16,851 nt of DNA, taken from contig JBGQAL010000045.1 of the NCBI GenBank assembly GCA_041494285.1, positions 1-16,851 on the forward strand, read 5' to 3'. The position numbers and the translations under genes are program-made. This DNA comes from Fen-7 sp041494285. Lineage in GTDB: Archaea; Halobacteriota; Methanosarcinia; Methanotrichales; Methanotrichaceae. Shown here piece by piece: positions 7,424-14,476 of the stretch (position 1 is the stretch's first letter; every line of letters begins with the position of its first letter). Under the pieces are notes generated by a model that was not told the DNA's origin, searched no databases, and saw nothing but the letters and a program-made list of their open reading frames with translations.

Positions 7424-9463
7424 TCACTCCAGGTGCAGCAGCACTACCAGTATGTCGATCAGCTTGATACCGATGAAAGGCACAATCAGTCCACCAACTC
7501 CGTAGATCAGCAGGTTCCTACGCAACAGATCTTCACCTGAGCTAGGCGTGTACTTGACGCCCCTCAAAGAAAGAGGGATGAGCAGGGGTATGACGATGGC
7601 GTTGAACATGATCGCAGCTAGGATGGCACTGTTGGGTGAATGCAACTGCATAACGTTCAATACGCCAAGCATTGGCAACTGGGCCATGAACATGGCCGGC
7701 AGGATGGTGAAGTACTTGGCTACGTCGTTGGCCACGGAAAAGGTGGTCAGGGCACCTCTCGTTATCAGGATCTGCTTGCCGATCTCCACGATGTCAATCA
7801 GCTTTGCCGGGTTGGAGTCCAGATCTACCATGTTAGCGGCCTCCCTTGCAGCCTCCGTGCCAGCGTTCATGGCCACAGCCACGTCGGCCTGCGCTAGCGC
7901 TGGCGCATCGTTGGTACCGTCACCGATCATGGCCACCATGTGACCTTCCTTCTGGTACTTTCGAATGGCCTCAAGCTTGGCCTCAGGCTTAGCCTGGCCG
8001 ATGAAGTCGTCGATGCCGGCCTCAGCAGCGATGGCCGCAGCAGTCATGGGGTTGTCGCCAGTTATCATGACTGAGCGTATGCCTACCTTTCGTAAGTTGG
8101 ATAACTTTTCTTTTATGCCCTCTTTCAGCACGTCCTTTAGCCGAACTGCTCCAAGCACCCTTGAGCCCTCCACAACGAGAAGAGGAGTGCCTCCTTGCCT
8201 GGCTATATCGTCCACTGCGGTACTGATGCTGGCCGGAATGCTGCCTGATCTCGATTTCACATATTCTTCAATAGCATCGTTGGCTCCTTTTCTGATCTCT
8301 TTGCCCTCCATGTCTATTCCGCTCATGCGGGTTTCGGCGCTGAAGGCCATGAAGGTCGAGCCTTCAGAGGGTCGAATGTCCCTTCCCCTGATGCCCAGCA
8401 CTTGCTTGGATAGATCCACGATGCTTCTGCCCTCAGGGGTTTCGTCAGCCAGTGATGAGAGCATGGCCGATACTGCAAGCTCCTCTTTGGTCACTCCCTC
8501 GGCAGGAATGAACTCAGTGGCCATTCTGTTGCCCAGGGTTATTGTGCCGGTCTTGTCCAGCAGGACGACGTCAACGTTCCCTGATGCCTCCACAGCCTTA
8601 CCGCTAAGAGCAACGACGTTGTGGGCAAGAAGCCTCTCCATTCCTGCTATGCCGATGGCTGGTAAGAGGCCGCCTATGGTGGTAGGCATGAGGCAGACCA
8701 GCAGTGCGACGAGCACTGGTACAGCTAAAGTTACGCCCATGTAACTGGCGACGGGCACAAGGGTGATGACCACCACTATGAACATCACAGACATGCCCAC
8801 GAGCAGTATCTGCAGGGCTTTCTCGTTCGGGGTCATCTGGCGCTTAGCGCTCTCGACCATGCCTATCATCTGATCCAGGAAGGTCTCGCCCGGGTCTGCT
8901 GTAATGCGGGCTTTTATTTCCCCTGATATGACACGGGTTCCGCCCGTGATGCCAGATAAGCTGCCGCCCGGCTCACGAACCACAGGAGCAGACTCGCCGG
9001 TTATAGCCGACTCGTTCACAAGAGCGACTCCGTGGATGACCTCCCCGTCACTGGGTATGGTCTCACCATCCTTCACAATGACTATGTCGCCCTTTCGGAG
9101 ATTCAGTGCAGATATGTGCTCTATACTGCCGTCAGCAAGAAGCTTGCTTGCCACGGCCTCGCTTCTTGCCTGGCGCAGGCTTTCGGCCTGGGCACGGCCC
9201 CTTCCTTCGGCCAAAGCCTCGGAAAAGGTGGAGAACAGCACAGTGAACCAAAGCCAGATGGAGATCTGTATGTGGAGCTTGAAGTTTCCGCCAGTGAACA
9301 TATCGTTTATTGCAATCACGGTGGTCAGGATTGAGATCGCTTCCACCATGAGCATCACGGGGTTTCGCCACAGAGTGCGTGGGTCAAGCTTCAATACTGA
9401 TGCCTTGGCTGCTTGCCCTATCATACCCGATTGCCAGATACTTAATGTCGTCTTAGTGGACAT
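7424..9463 (-). CDS. kdpB: KdpB, K+-transporting P-type ATPase catalytic subunit (copy 1)
   Basis: KdpB is the P1A-type ATPase that hydrolyses ATP to drive K+ uptake by the KdpFABC complex in the cytoplasmic membrane. The 679-residue length is usual. Key sites are intact: LDPRTLWRNPVM (26-37), actuator TGES (155-158; its Ser corresponds to the inhibitory phosphoserine site known in E. coli), PTTIGG (260-265) in the membrane, the phosphorylated Asp303 in DKTGT (303-307), nucleotide-domain KGA (392-394), TGDN (468-471) and GDGTNDAP (514-521). The ATG follows an AGGAGGATC ribosome site and lies 14 bp after the kdpA1 stop. All catalytic motifs present mean this copy should be an active pump even though its KdpA partner is diverged. 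It is very similar to KdpB2 through the central domains and differs mainly near the N-terminus and in some membrane helices. Confidence 0.97.
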   Translation of the reverse strand: MSTKTTLSIWQSGMIGQAAKASVLKLDPRTLWRNPVMLMVEAISILTTVIAINDMFTGGNFKLHIQISIWLWFTVLFSTFSEALAEGRGRAQAESLRQARSEAVASKLLADGSIEHISALNLRKGDIVIVKDGETIPSDGEVIHGVALVNESAITGESAPVVREPGGSLSGITGGTRVISGEIKARITADPGETFLDQMIGMVESAKRQMTPNEKALQILLVGMSVMFIVVVITLVPVASYMGVTLAVPVLVALLVCLMPTTIGGLLPAIGIAGMERLLAHNVVALSGKAVEASGNVDVVLLDKTGTITLGNRMATEFIPAEGVTKEELAVSAMLSSLADETPEGRSIVDLSKQVLGIRGRDIRPSEGSTFMAFSAETRMSGIDMEGKEIRKGANDAIEEYVKSRSGSIPASISTAVDDIARQGGTPLLVVEGSRVLGAVRLKDVLKEGIKEKLSNLRKVGIRSVMITGDNPMTAAAIAAEAGIDDFIGQAKPEAKLEAIRKYQKEGHMVAMIGDGTNDAPALAQADVAVAMNAGTEAAREAANMVDLDSNPAKLIDIVEIGKQILITRGALTTFSVANDVAKYFTILPAMFMAQLPMLGVLNVMQLHSPNSAILAAIMFNAIVIPLLIPLSLRGVKYTPSSGEDLLRRNLLIYGVGGLIVPFIGIKLIDILVVLLHLE

Positions 9464-9477
9464 TTTTTGATCCTCCT

Positions 9478-11178
9478 CTAGAACGTTTTCCCCATGATCA
9501 TGTACAGGTGCTCAAGAATCGGACCAAGCATCATGAACGGGAAGAACTGCAGGGCGTTTACGATGACTACCGTTCCAATAACCATCAGAATAAAGAACGG
9601 ACTGGCTACGGGCAGAGATGCTGAAGTCACCGGGGTCATCTTCTTGCGGGCCAATGATCCGGCTATGATCAGGGCGGTGATATCTGTAGAGTACCTTCCT
9701 ACGGCCATTGCGACAACAAGTGTCAAGTTGTAGAATGGTGTGTTTGTTGTAAGGCCAGCAGCGGGCGAGCCGTTGTTGACAGCATCGGCTGCATAGTTGT
9801 AGAAGATCTCCATAAAGCCGTGCGGACCGTAGTTGTTCAGGCCGGCAAGGCCTACCGGTAAAGCAACGGCAATTGCCGTGAATATCAGGGTAGGCAACGA
9901 CGAGAGAAGCAGAGAACCTGCTCCCAGAATGGTCTCGAGGGGTTCGATCTTCTTTCCGGCCATCTCAGGAGTCCTGCCTGTCATCAGACCCCCGAGGAAC
10001 ATGGCGATGATGAAGTAGTAGATTATGGTTATAGAGCCAGTTCCCCAGCATCCGAAGATCGGCGCTCCGACCACTATGTTCCAAATAATGCCCATAATGC
10101 TGATAGGCAGCAAGCTGTCATGCTGAGAGAGGGTTGAGCCATTGGCTGGACACATGGAGGTCAACGTCCAGATCATGACCTCGAAGAGTGTGAAGCGCTG
10201 GTCCTTGCCCTCCATGTTCACGCCACCGGCTACGCCGATCTTCTGAAGTATCGGGTTTCCCTGGGACTCAGGCCCGATGTAGAACGGTGCGCTCAATATG
10301 TAGAGCCCCAGCATGGCAAGGAATATCGCCCCTGCGATCTTTCGATTCTTGATGAACTCCCCGAAGGCGAAGATGAGTCCTGATGGGACCAGCAGCATTA
10401 TGCCCATCTCTAGCCAGTAGGAGAGCGGCGTTGGAGTGGCGAAGGGATGGACGGCGTTGACGTTGAAGAAGCCTCCTCCGTCCTCACATATAATCTGCAG
10501 GGCCGTTACTGCGGCAGCCGGTCCGCCGGGTATGAGCTGATCCACCCCATCCATCCCATGGGTAACGACGTAAGGATTTAGATTCGCTATCACTCCCTGC
10601 GATGTGAGGAAGAACGCAAAGACCAGGACTAATGGGAGGATAATATAGAACACAGATCTGGTAATATCAACCCAAAAGTTGCCTATGGTCGAGAAGTTCT
10701 TGCGGGCAAAGCCACGGAACAGAGCTATGGCGCAGACTATTCCCACCGATGGGCTCCAGAAGTCCTGAACGATGAGCGCCAGGATCTGCGATAGATAGCT
10801 GAAGTCGCGCTCGCCGCTGTAAACCTGCCATTCGCTGTTTGTGACAAAGGATACAGCTATGTTCAGCGCTTCATCCCACCTGAAGGAAGCAACCCCGTGA
10901 GGATTGAGAGGAAGCACGCCCTGAAACATCAGAATTGCGAGGGCAAAGGCAAGGCATAAGACTTCGAAGACAAAGTACCATCCGAGATAGGCCTTCCAGG
11001 ACATCTCTTTGCTTTCGTCTATCCCGCATATCCAGTAAACTCCACGTTCTATGGGCCGGATAATCGGCGAAAGCAGATTCTTTTGCCCTTGGAAGACCTT
11101 TGCCATATACCTGCCGTAGAAGACCGAAGCTACCAGACAGGCGGCTATAATCGATACATGCAACAGTTCTATTAGCAT
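9478..11178 (-). CDS. kdpA: KdpA-like K+ channel subunit, diverged pore loops (copy 1)
   Basis: This 566-residue membrane protein has the KdpA fold of four pseudo-repeats, each with a pore loop that together form the selectivity filter. Pore loops seen here are TNSEWQVYSGE (113-123), EDGGGFFNVN (232-241), CPANGSTLSQHDS (343-355) and VNNGSPAAGL (467-476). The canonical forms, kept in copy 2, are TNTNWQ, TNGGGFFNAN, TSDGGVDGMHDS and GNNGSAFAGL. The central glycines and the Gln after Trp (Gln118) are kept, but acidic residues appear in loops 1 and 2 (Glu116, Glu232, Asp233) and loop 3 changes Ser-x-Gly to Ala-Asn-Gly. Other landmarks are normal: GNFWVDITRS (166-175), GVNMEGKDQRF (319-329), GRTPEM (401-406) and LGPILEH (551-557). 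The start ATG follows AAGAGGAAA. It is the first gene of kdpA1B1C1, downstream of leader 1. It is clearly a KdpA homologue; altered affinity or ion choice is possible but unproven. Confidence 0.92.
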   Translation of the reverse strand: MLIELLHVSIIAACLVASVFYGRYMAKVFQGQKNLLSPIIRPIERGVYWICGIDESKEMSWKAYLGWYFVFEVLCLAFALAILMFQGVLPLNPHGVASFRWDEALNIAVSFVTNSEWQVYSGERDFSYLSQILALIVQDFWSPSVGIVCAIALFRGFARKNFSTIGNFWVDITRSVFYIILPLVLVFAFFLTSQGVIANLNPYVVTHGMDGVDQLIPGGPAAAVTALQIICEDGGGFFNVNAVHPFATPTPLSYWLEMGIMLLVPSGLIFAFGEFIKNRKIAGAIFLAMLGLYILSAPFYIGPESQGNPILQKIGVAGGVNMEGKDQRFTLFEVMIWTLTSMCPANGSTLSQHDSLLPISIMGIIWNIVVGAPIFGCWGTGSITIIYYFIIAMFLGGLMTGRTPEMAGKKIEPLETILGAGSLLLSSLPTLIFTAIAVALPVGLAGLNNYGPHGFMEIFYNYAADAVNNGSPAAGLTTNTPFYNLTLVVAMAVGRYSTDITALIIAGSLARKKMTPVTSASLPVASPFFILMVIGTVVIVNALQFFPFMMLGPILEHLYMIMGKTF

Positions 11179-11231
11179 TTTTTATTTCCTCTTAGACAAT
11201 TTAATCTTAAAGAGAAGTTTGATAATACTCC

Positions 11232-11258
11232 ATTATAGTCAAAAGGCTTGACTATAAT
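11232..11258 (-). promoter_or_regulatory. Palindromic hairpin/operator before kdpA1
   Basis: ATTATAGTCAA (11232-11242) and TTGACTATAAT (11248-11258) are an 11-bp perfect inverted repeat with a 5-base spacer, 54 bp before the kdpA1 ATG. An equivalent repeat occurs at the same place before kdpA2, with the A-T pair at arm position 10 changed to G-C on both sides. It could be an RNA hairpin of the leader or a binding site for a dimeric regulator. The arm itself also contains a TATA-like ATTATAG, so an internal promoter is a further option. Confidence 0.7.
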
Positions 11259-11273
11259 AAATAATTTTGGAGC

Positions 11274-11447
11274 TTATGGGCTACGTTGGCCCGAGACAAA
11301 AGCGCTTGGAATTAAAAGGCATCTGCAGGTCGATATAAAGGCATCTCCTCTGCTGATACCATTGGTAGTAGCTGCTGCCACCGCAGACGCCAGCAAATAA
11401 GAGATCACAGCCAGATCACCTTTGATCGAGCCTGGACACATTCTCAT
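11274..11447 (-). CDS. Possible 57-residue leader ORF (copy 1), doubtful
   Basis: An ATG-to-TAA frame of 57 codons lies within leader 1 and has an exact-length counterpart in leader 2. Its first nine codons are identical in both. It begins MRMCPGSIK, has a hydrophobic LAVISYLLASAVAA stretch (12-25) and ends FVSGQR plus two residues. It is not KdpF-like in length or pattern. Between copies about 13 codons change amino acid and about 7 change silently, so selection on protein is not obvious, and many of the changes are explained by RNA base pairing. No good ribosome site is seen. Confidence 0.2.
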   Translation of the reverse strand: MRMCPGSIKGDLAVISYLLASAVAAATTNGISRGDAFISTCRCLLIPSAFVSGQRSP

Positions 11448-11488
11448 CTTTTAAGCCTTCTTGGAGATGCGCGAATGGAAGTTTTTCC
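11318..11488 (-). ncRNA. Structured kdp leader RNA, copy 1 (candidate riboswitch or attenuator)
   Basis: This element lies in the probable 5' leader of kdpA1. In transcript order: a block (11488-11420, 69 nt) identical to leader 2; then an 11-bp stem between 5'-GGCGUCUGCGG (11391-11381) and 5'-CUGCAGAUGCC (11328-11318); with a nested hairpin GUGGC-AGCA-GCUAC (11381-11368) next to it. In leader 2 the same stem is kept although seven of its 22 bases differ: pair 2 G-C becomes A-U, pair 10 G-U becomes C-G, and pairs 4 and 9 change between wobble and Watson-Crick. On the plus strand several of these would be A-C mismatches, so the RNA is made from the minus strand, in the direction of kdpA. I do not recognise a known riboswitch class; it lacks the look of the c-di-AMP ydaO element. 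Ligand and mechanism are unknown. Confidence 0.65.
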
Positions 11489-11530
11489 CTCCAGCCATTC
11501 TCCACGAAGGCAATCCTAAATACGCAACTG

Positions 11531-11540
11531 ATATATAAAG
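11531..11540 (-). promoter_or_regulatory. TATA box of the leader1-kdpA1B1C1 operon
   Basis: On the minus strand CTTTATATAT is a near-consensus archaeal TATA box, and the same box (CTTTATATA) is kept at the same offset before kdpA2. A start about 25 bp downstream, near 11510, would give a leader of about 330 nt before the kdpA1 ATG. Confidence 0.6.
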
Positions 11541-11623
11541 GTCTTTATGAAATATTATGAAAACACCATGAGTCTTATTAATCATGGGAATATTCCGTAA
11601 TCTTTATCCTCCAATTTCAGGAA

Positions 11624-11755
11624 CTATCCACTTGGCTTTCGTTCGAGATCATGATTTTCATGCTTGATCTTGTTGTGTTCATCGAGAAATATCCTCGTGA
11701 AGAAAGTCTTGCCACAAATCGGGCATTTGAAATCTTTCTGATTTATTTTAGCCAT
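11624..11755 (-). CDS. Small C2H2 zinc-finger protein (43 residues)
   Basis: A short ORF from ATG 11755 to TAG 11624 encodes 43 residues with one classical zinc finger: CPIC (11-14), then twelve residues including KTFF and FLDE, His27, four residues, His32 (C-x2-C-x12-H-x4-H). The finger fills most of the protein and is followed by a charged tail ending ERKPSG. A GGAAG lies just before the ATG. It sits 73 bp after kdpC2 on the same strand and just upstream of the region duplicated as leader 1, so it may be co-transcribed with kdpA2B2C2. Small single-finger proteins are known in archaea as DNA- or protein-binding factors; a role in kdp control is only suggested by position. No counterpart follows kdpC1. 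Confidence 0.75.
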   Translation of the reverse strand: MAKINQKDFKCPICGKTFFTRIFLDEHNKIKHENHDLERKPSG

Positions 11756-11828
11756 CAACTTCCACATCCGGCGGTTCAAACAATCTAAATTCAAGAAAAG
11801 TAAACGGAGGAGATAGCGGACAGCGCTC

Positions 11829-12422
11829 CTATCGTTGCCTTCCTTCTCGTGCTAATTCATCCAGTGCAATGTTGATCTTGAGCACGTTGATCCTTGTCTG
11901 CCCCAGGAATCCGAACTGAGGATACTCTGTGTGCTGGTCTACCAGAGCCTTTACCTCTGACTCCGGCAGCCCTCGCACCCTGGCAACGCGCTGAACTTGG
12001 ATCATGGCTCCTTCCAAACTGATGTGCGGGTCCAGGCCGCTTCCCGAGGCCAGCACCAGATCAGCAGGTACAGATGCGTTGGGCATTAGCCCATTCTCGC
12101 GTCTGACCTGTTCGACCCTTTGGCGTACTTGCCCCATTAGCTTGGCACTGGTTGGCCCATAGTTGCTGGCACCCGAGTTGTTGCCGGCGTAACCTACAGC
12201 CGAGGGCCGCCCGTGGAAGTAGCCGGGGCTGGTGAAGTTCTGTCCGATGAGTTCGGAGCCCACAACAGTGCCATTCACGTACAGCAGACTTCCGCTGGCT
12301 TTGTCAGGCATTGCGACCTGGACTATTCCTGTTACGAACAATGGATAGGCCAGCCCGGTGAGCACCGATAAGGCTATGAACAGCAGCGCTGCCGGTTTTA
12401 GCTCTTTGACAATCTCTTGCAT
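11829..12422 (-). CDS. kdpC: KdpC, K+-transporting ATPase subunit C (copy 2)
   Basis: This is the paralogue of the kdpC at 6825-7418, also 197 residues from its ATG. A membrane helix (about 10-36, including LLFIALSVLTGLAYPLF) is followed by GSELIGQNF (56-64), YFHGRPSA (69-76; closer to the E. coli form than copy 1), SGASNYG (84-90), VPADLVLASGSGLDPHIS (119-136) and LGQTRINVLKINIALDEL (174-191). As in copy 1, an in-frame GTG three codons earlier overlaps the kdpB2 stop as GTGA; the ATG with GGAGTGA before it is preferred. It ends in TAG. It is the last structural gene of the kdpA2B2C2 unit, followed after 73 bp by the zinc-finger ORF, with no clear hairpin terminator between them. Confidence 0.95.
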   Translation of the reverse strand: MQEIVKELKPAALLFIALSVLTGLAYPLFVTGIVQVAMPDKASGSLLYVNGTVVGSELIGQNFTSPGYFHGRPSAVGYAGNNSGASNYGPTSAKLMGQVRQRVEQVRRENGLMPNASVPADLVLASGSGLDPHISLEGAMIQVQRVARVRGLPESEVKALVDQHTEYPQFGFLGQTRINVLKINIALDELAREGRQR

Positions 12423-12427
12423 CTTCC

Positions 12428-14464
12428 TCACTCCAGGTGTAGCAATACTACCAGCATATCGATCATCTTGATGCCTACAAAAGGCACAATCAGACCACCT
12501 AGGCCGTAGATCAATAGGTTACGGGTAAGCAGCGCTGTCACTGACGTAGGTTGATACCTGACGCCCCTCAAAGCCAGAGGGATGAGCATCGGTATTATGA
12601 TGGCGTTGAATATTATCGCCGACAAGACAGCACTGGTGGGCGTAGCTAGCTGCATTATGTTCAGCACATTCAGCGATGGATACGCTGTTGCAAATATCGC
12701 AGGCAGGATGGCGAAATACTTGGAGACATCATTGGCAACAGAAAAGGTGGTCAGCGCTCCTCTAGTGATCAGGATCTGCTTCCCGATCTCCACAATATCG
12801 AGCAGCTTGGCCGGATTAGAGTCCAAATCGACCATGTTGGCCGCCTCCCTGGCCGCCTGAGTGCCCGCGTTCATGGCCACTGCCACGTCGGCCTGGGCCA
12901 GAGCTGGTGCATCGTTGGTTCCGTCTCCTATCATGGCCACAAGATGCCCTTCCTGCTGATATTTTTGAATGGCCTCCAGCTTGGCCTCCGGGCGAGCCTG
13001 GCCGATGAAGTCGTCAATGCCTGCCTCAGCGGCGATGGCGGCGGCTGTTATTGGGTTGTCTCCCGTGATCATGACCGAGCGTATGCCCACAGTGCGCAGG
13101 CGAGAGATGCGTTCCTTGATGTTCTCTTTAAGCACATCCTTCAGCCGGATAGCACCCAGGACTCTGGTGCCGTCAGAGACTACCAGAGGCGTGCCTCCAT
13201 CCTTTGCTATGCTGTCCACGGCAACCCTGATATCATCCGGCATCTTGCCGCCTTTGGACTTCACATGTTCTTCGATGGAATCGTGGGCTCCTTTTCTTAT
13301 CTCTCGCCCGCCCATATCTATCCCGCTCATGCGGGTCTCTGCGGTAAAGGGTATGAATGTCGAACCCTCAGCAGGTCGAATATCCCTTCCCCGGATGCTC
13401 AGCAGCGACTTGGAGAGATCCACTATACTTCTGCCTTCAGGAGTCTCGTCCGCTAGGGAAGAGAGCATTGCATTCACTGCCAGTTCCTCTCTGGTCACCC
13501 CCGCGGCTGGAATGAACTCCGTTGCCATTCTGTTGCCAAGGGTTATGGTGCCGGTCTTGTCCATCAGAACGACATCCACATCGCCTGATGCCTCTACCGC
13601 CCTGCCGCTCATTGCTATGACGTTATGCGAAAGCAGCCGGTCCATTCCGGCGATGCCTATGGCTGGCAGCAGGCCGCCGATGGTCGTAGGCATAAGACAT
13701 ACCAGCAGCGCCACGAGCACCGGCACTGAAACAAGCAGACCCATGTATCCTGCAAAGGCCTCCAGGCTGATGACAACAACGATGAAAAGACCTGTCAGGC
13801 CGATGAGCATTATCTCCAGGGCCTTCTCGTTGGGGGTCTTCTGGCGCTTGGCGCTTTCGACCATCCTTATCATCTTATCCAGGAAGGTTTCGCCAGGATC
13901 TGCTGTGATGGTAATTTTTATCTGCCCGGATAAGACCCGGGTCCCGCCGGTAACGCCGCACCGATCGCCTCCAGCTTCACGGACTACTGGAGCAGATTCG
14001 CCTGTTATGGCTGATTCATCCACCAGAGCGACTCCATTCACAATCTCTCCGTCGCCGGGTATGATCTCGCCGTCCTTGGCTAGGACTAAATCGCCCTTGC
14101 GTAGCTCAAGCGCTGATACCTGCTCAGTGCTGCCGCTATTCAGCAGCCTGTTGGCTATAGCCTCGCTGCGGGCCTGACGCAAATTCTCTGCCTGGGCTCT
14201 ACCGCGACCTTCTGCCAGGGCCTCGGCAAAGTTGGCAAACAGTATGGTGAACCAAAGCCAGATGCTGATCTGAACATCAAATCCGAAGTTACCTCCAGCG
14301 ATTATGTCGCGTGCCGTAATCATCGTAGTCAGGATTGCACCCATCTCTACTGCGAACATCACGGGGTTGCGCCACAAGGTGCGGGGATCGAGTTTTGGGA
14401 TCGAATCCTTGATTGCCTGTTTCATCAGGTCGGACTGCCAGAGGCTAGATGTGTTAATGTGCAT
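12428..14464 (-). CDS. kdpB: KdpB, K+-transporting P-type ATPase catalytic subunit (copy 2)
   Basis: This 678-residue P1A-type ATPase is paralogous to KdpB1. All catalytic elements are present: LDPRTLWRNPVM (25-36), TGES (154-157), PTTIGG (259-264), phosphorylated Asp302 in DKTGT (302-306), KGA (391-393), TGDN (467-470) and GDGTNDAP (513-520). The ATG lies 12 bp after the kdpA2 stop, preceded by AGAGGGGGC as ribosome site. It differs from copy 1 mostly in the first 60 residues, in the third and fourth membrane helices and near residues 585-645. These include membrane surfaces that may contact KdpA, which fits co-adaptation to two different KdpA partners (inference). Confidence 0.97.
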   Translation of the reverse strand: MHINTSSLWQSDLMKQAIKDSIPKLDPRTLWRNPVMFAVEMGAILTTMITARDIIAGGNFGFDVQISIWLWFTILFANFAEALAEGRGRAQAENLRQARSEAIANRLLNSGSTEQVSALELRKGDLVLAKDGEIIPGDGEIVNGVALVDESAITGESAPVVREAGGDRCGVTGGTRVLSGQIKITITADPGETFLDKMIRMVESAKRQKTPNEKALEIMLIGLTGLFIVVVISLEAFAGYMGLLVSVPVLVALLVCLMPTTIGGLLPAIGIAGMDRLLSHNVIAMSGRAVEASGDVDVVLMDKTGTITLGNRMATEFIPAAGVTREELAVNAMLSSLADETPEGRSIVDLSKSLLSIRGRDIRPAEGSTFIPFTAETRMSGIDMGGREIRKGAHDSIEEHVKSKGGKMPDDIRVAVDSIAKDGGTPLVVSDGTRVLGAIRLKDVLKENIKERISRLRTVGIRSVMITGDNPITAAAIAAEAGIDDFIGQARPEAKLEAIQKYQQEGHLVAMIGDGTNDAPALAQADVAVAMNAGTQAAREAANMVDLDSNPAKLLDIVEIGKQILITRGALTTFSVANDVSKYFAILPAIFATAYPSLNVLNIMQLATPTSAVLSAIIFNAIIIPMLIPLALRGVRYQPTSVTALLTRNLLIYGLGGLIVPFVGIKMIDMLVVLLHLE

Positions 14465-14476
14465 TTTTTGCCCCCT

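Noticed and set aside
7965..8744. Long plus-strand ORFs opposite kdpB1 (259 codons) and opposite kdpB2 (12969-14177, 402 codons)
   Set aside because: They are antisense frames of conserved, high-GC kdpB codons with low-complexity Ala/Ser/Met-rich translations; the minus-strand genes fully explain the sequence.
11467..11535. Plus-strand short ORF MREWKFF...I, also open in the second copy (near 16472-16540)
   Set aside because: Both copies encode 23 residues with the same stop, but half of it lies in the 69-bp identical block and the rest changes freely; it has no promoter or ribosome site, and the RNA evidence points to minus-strand transcription.
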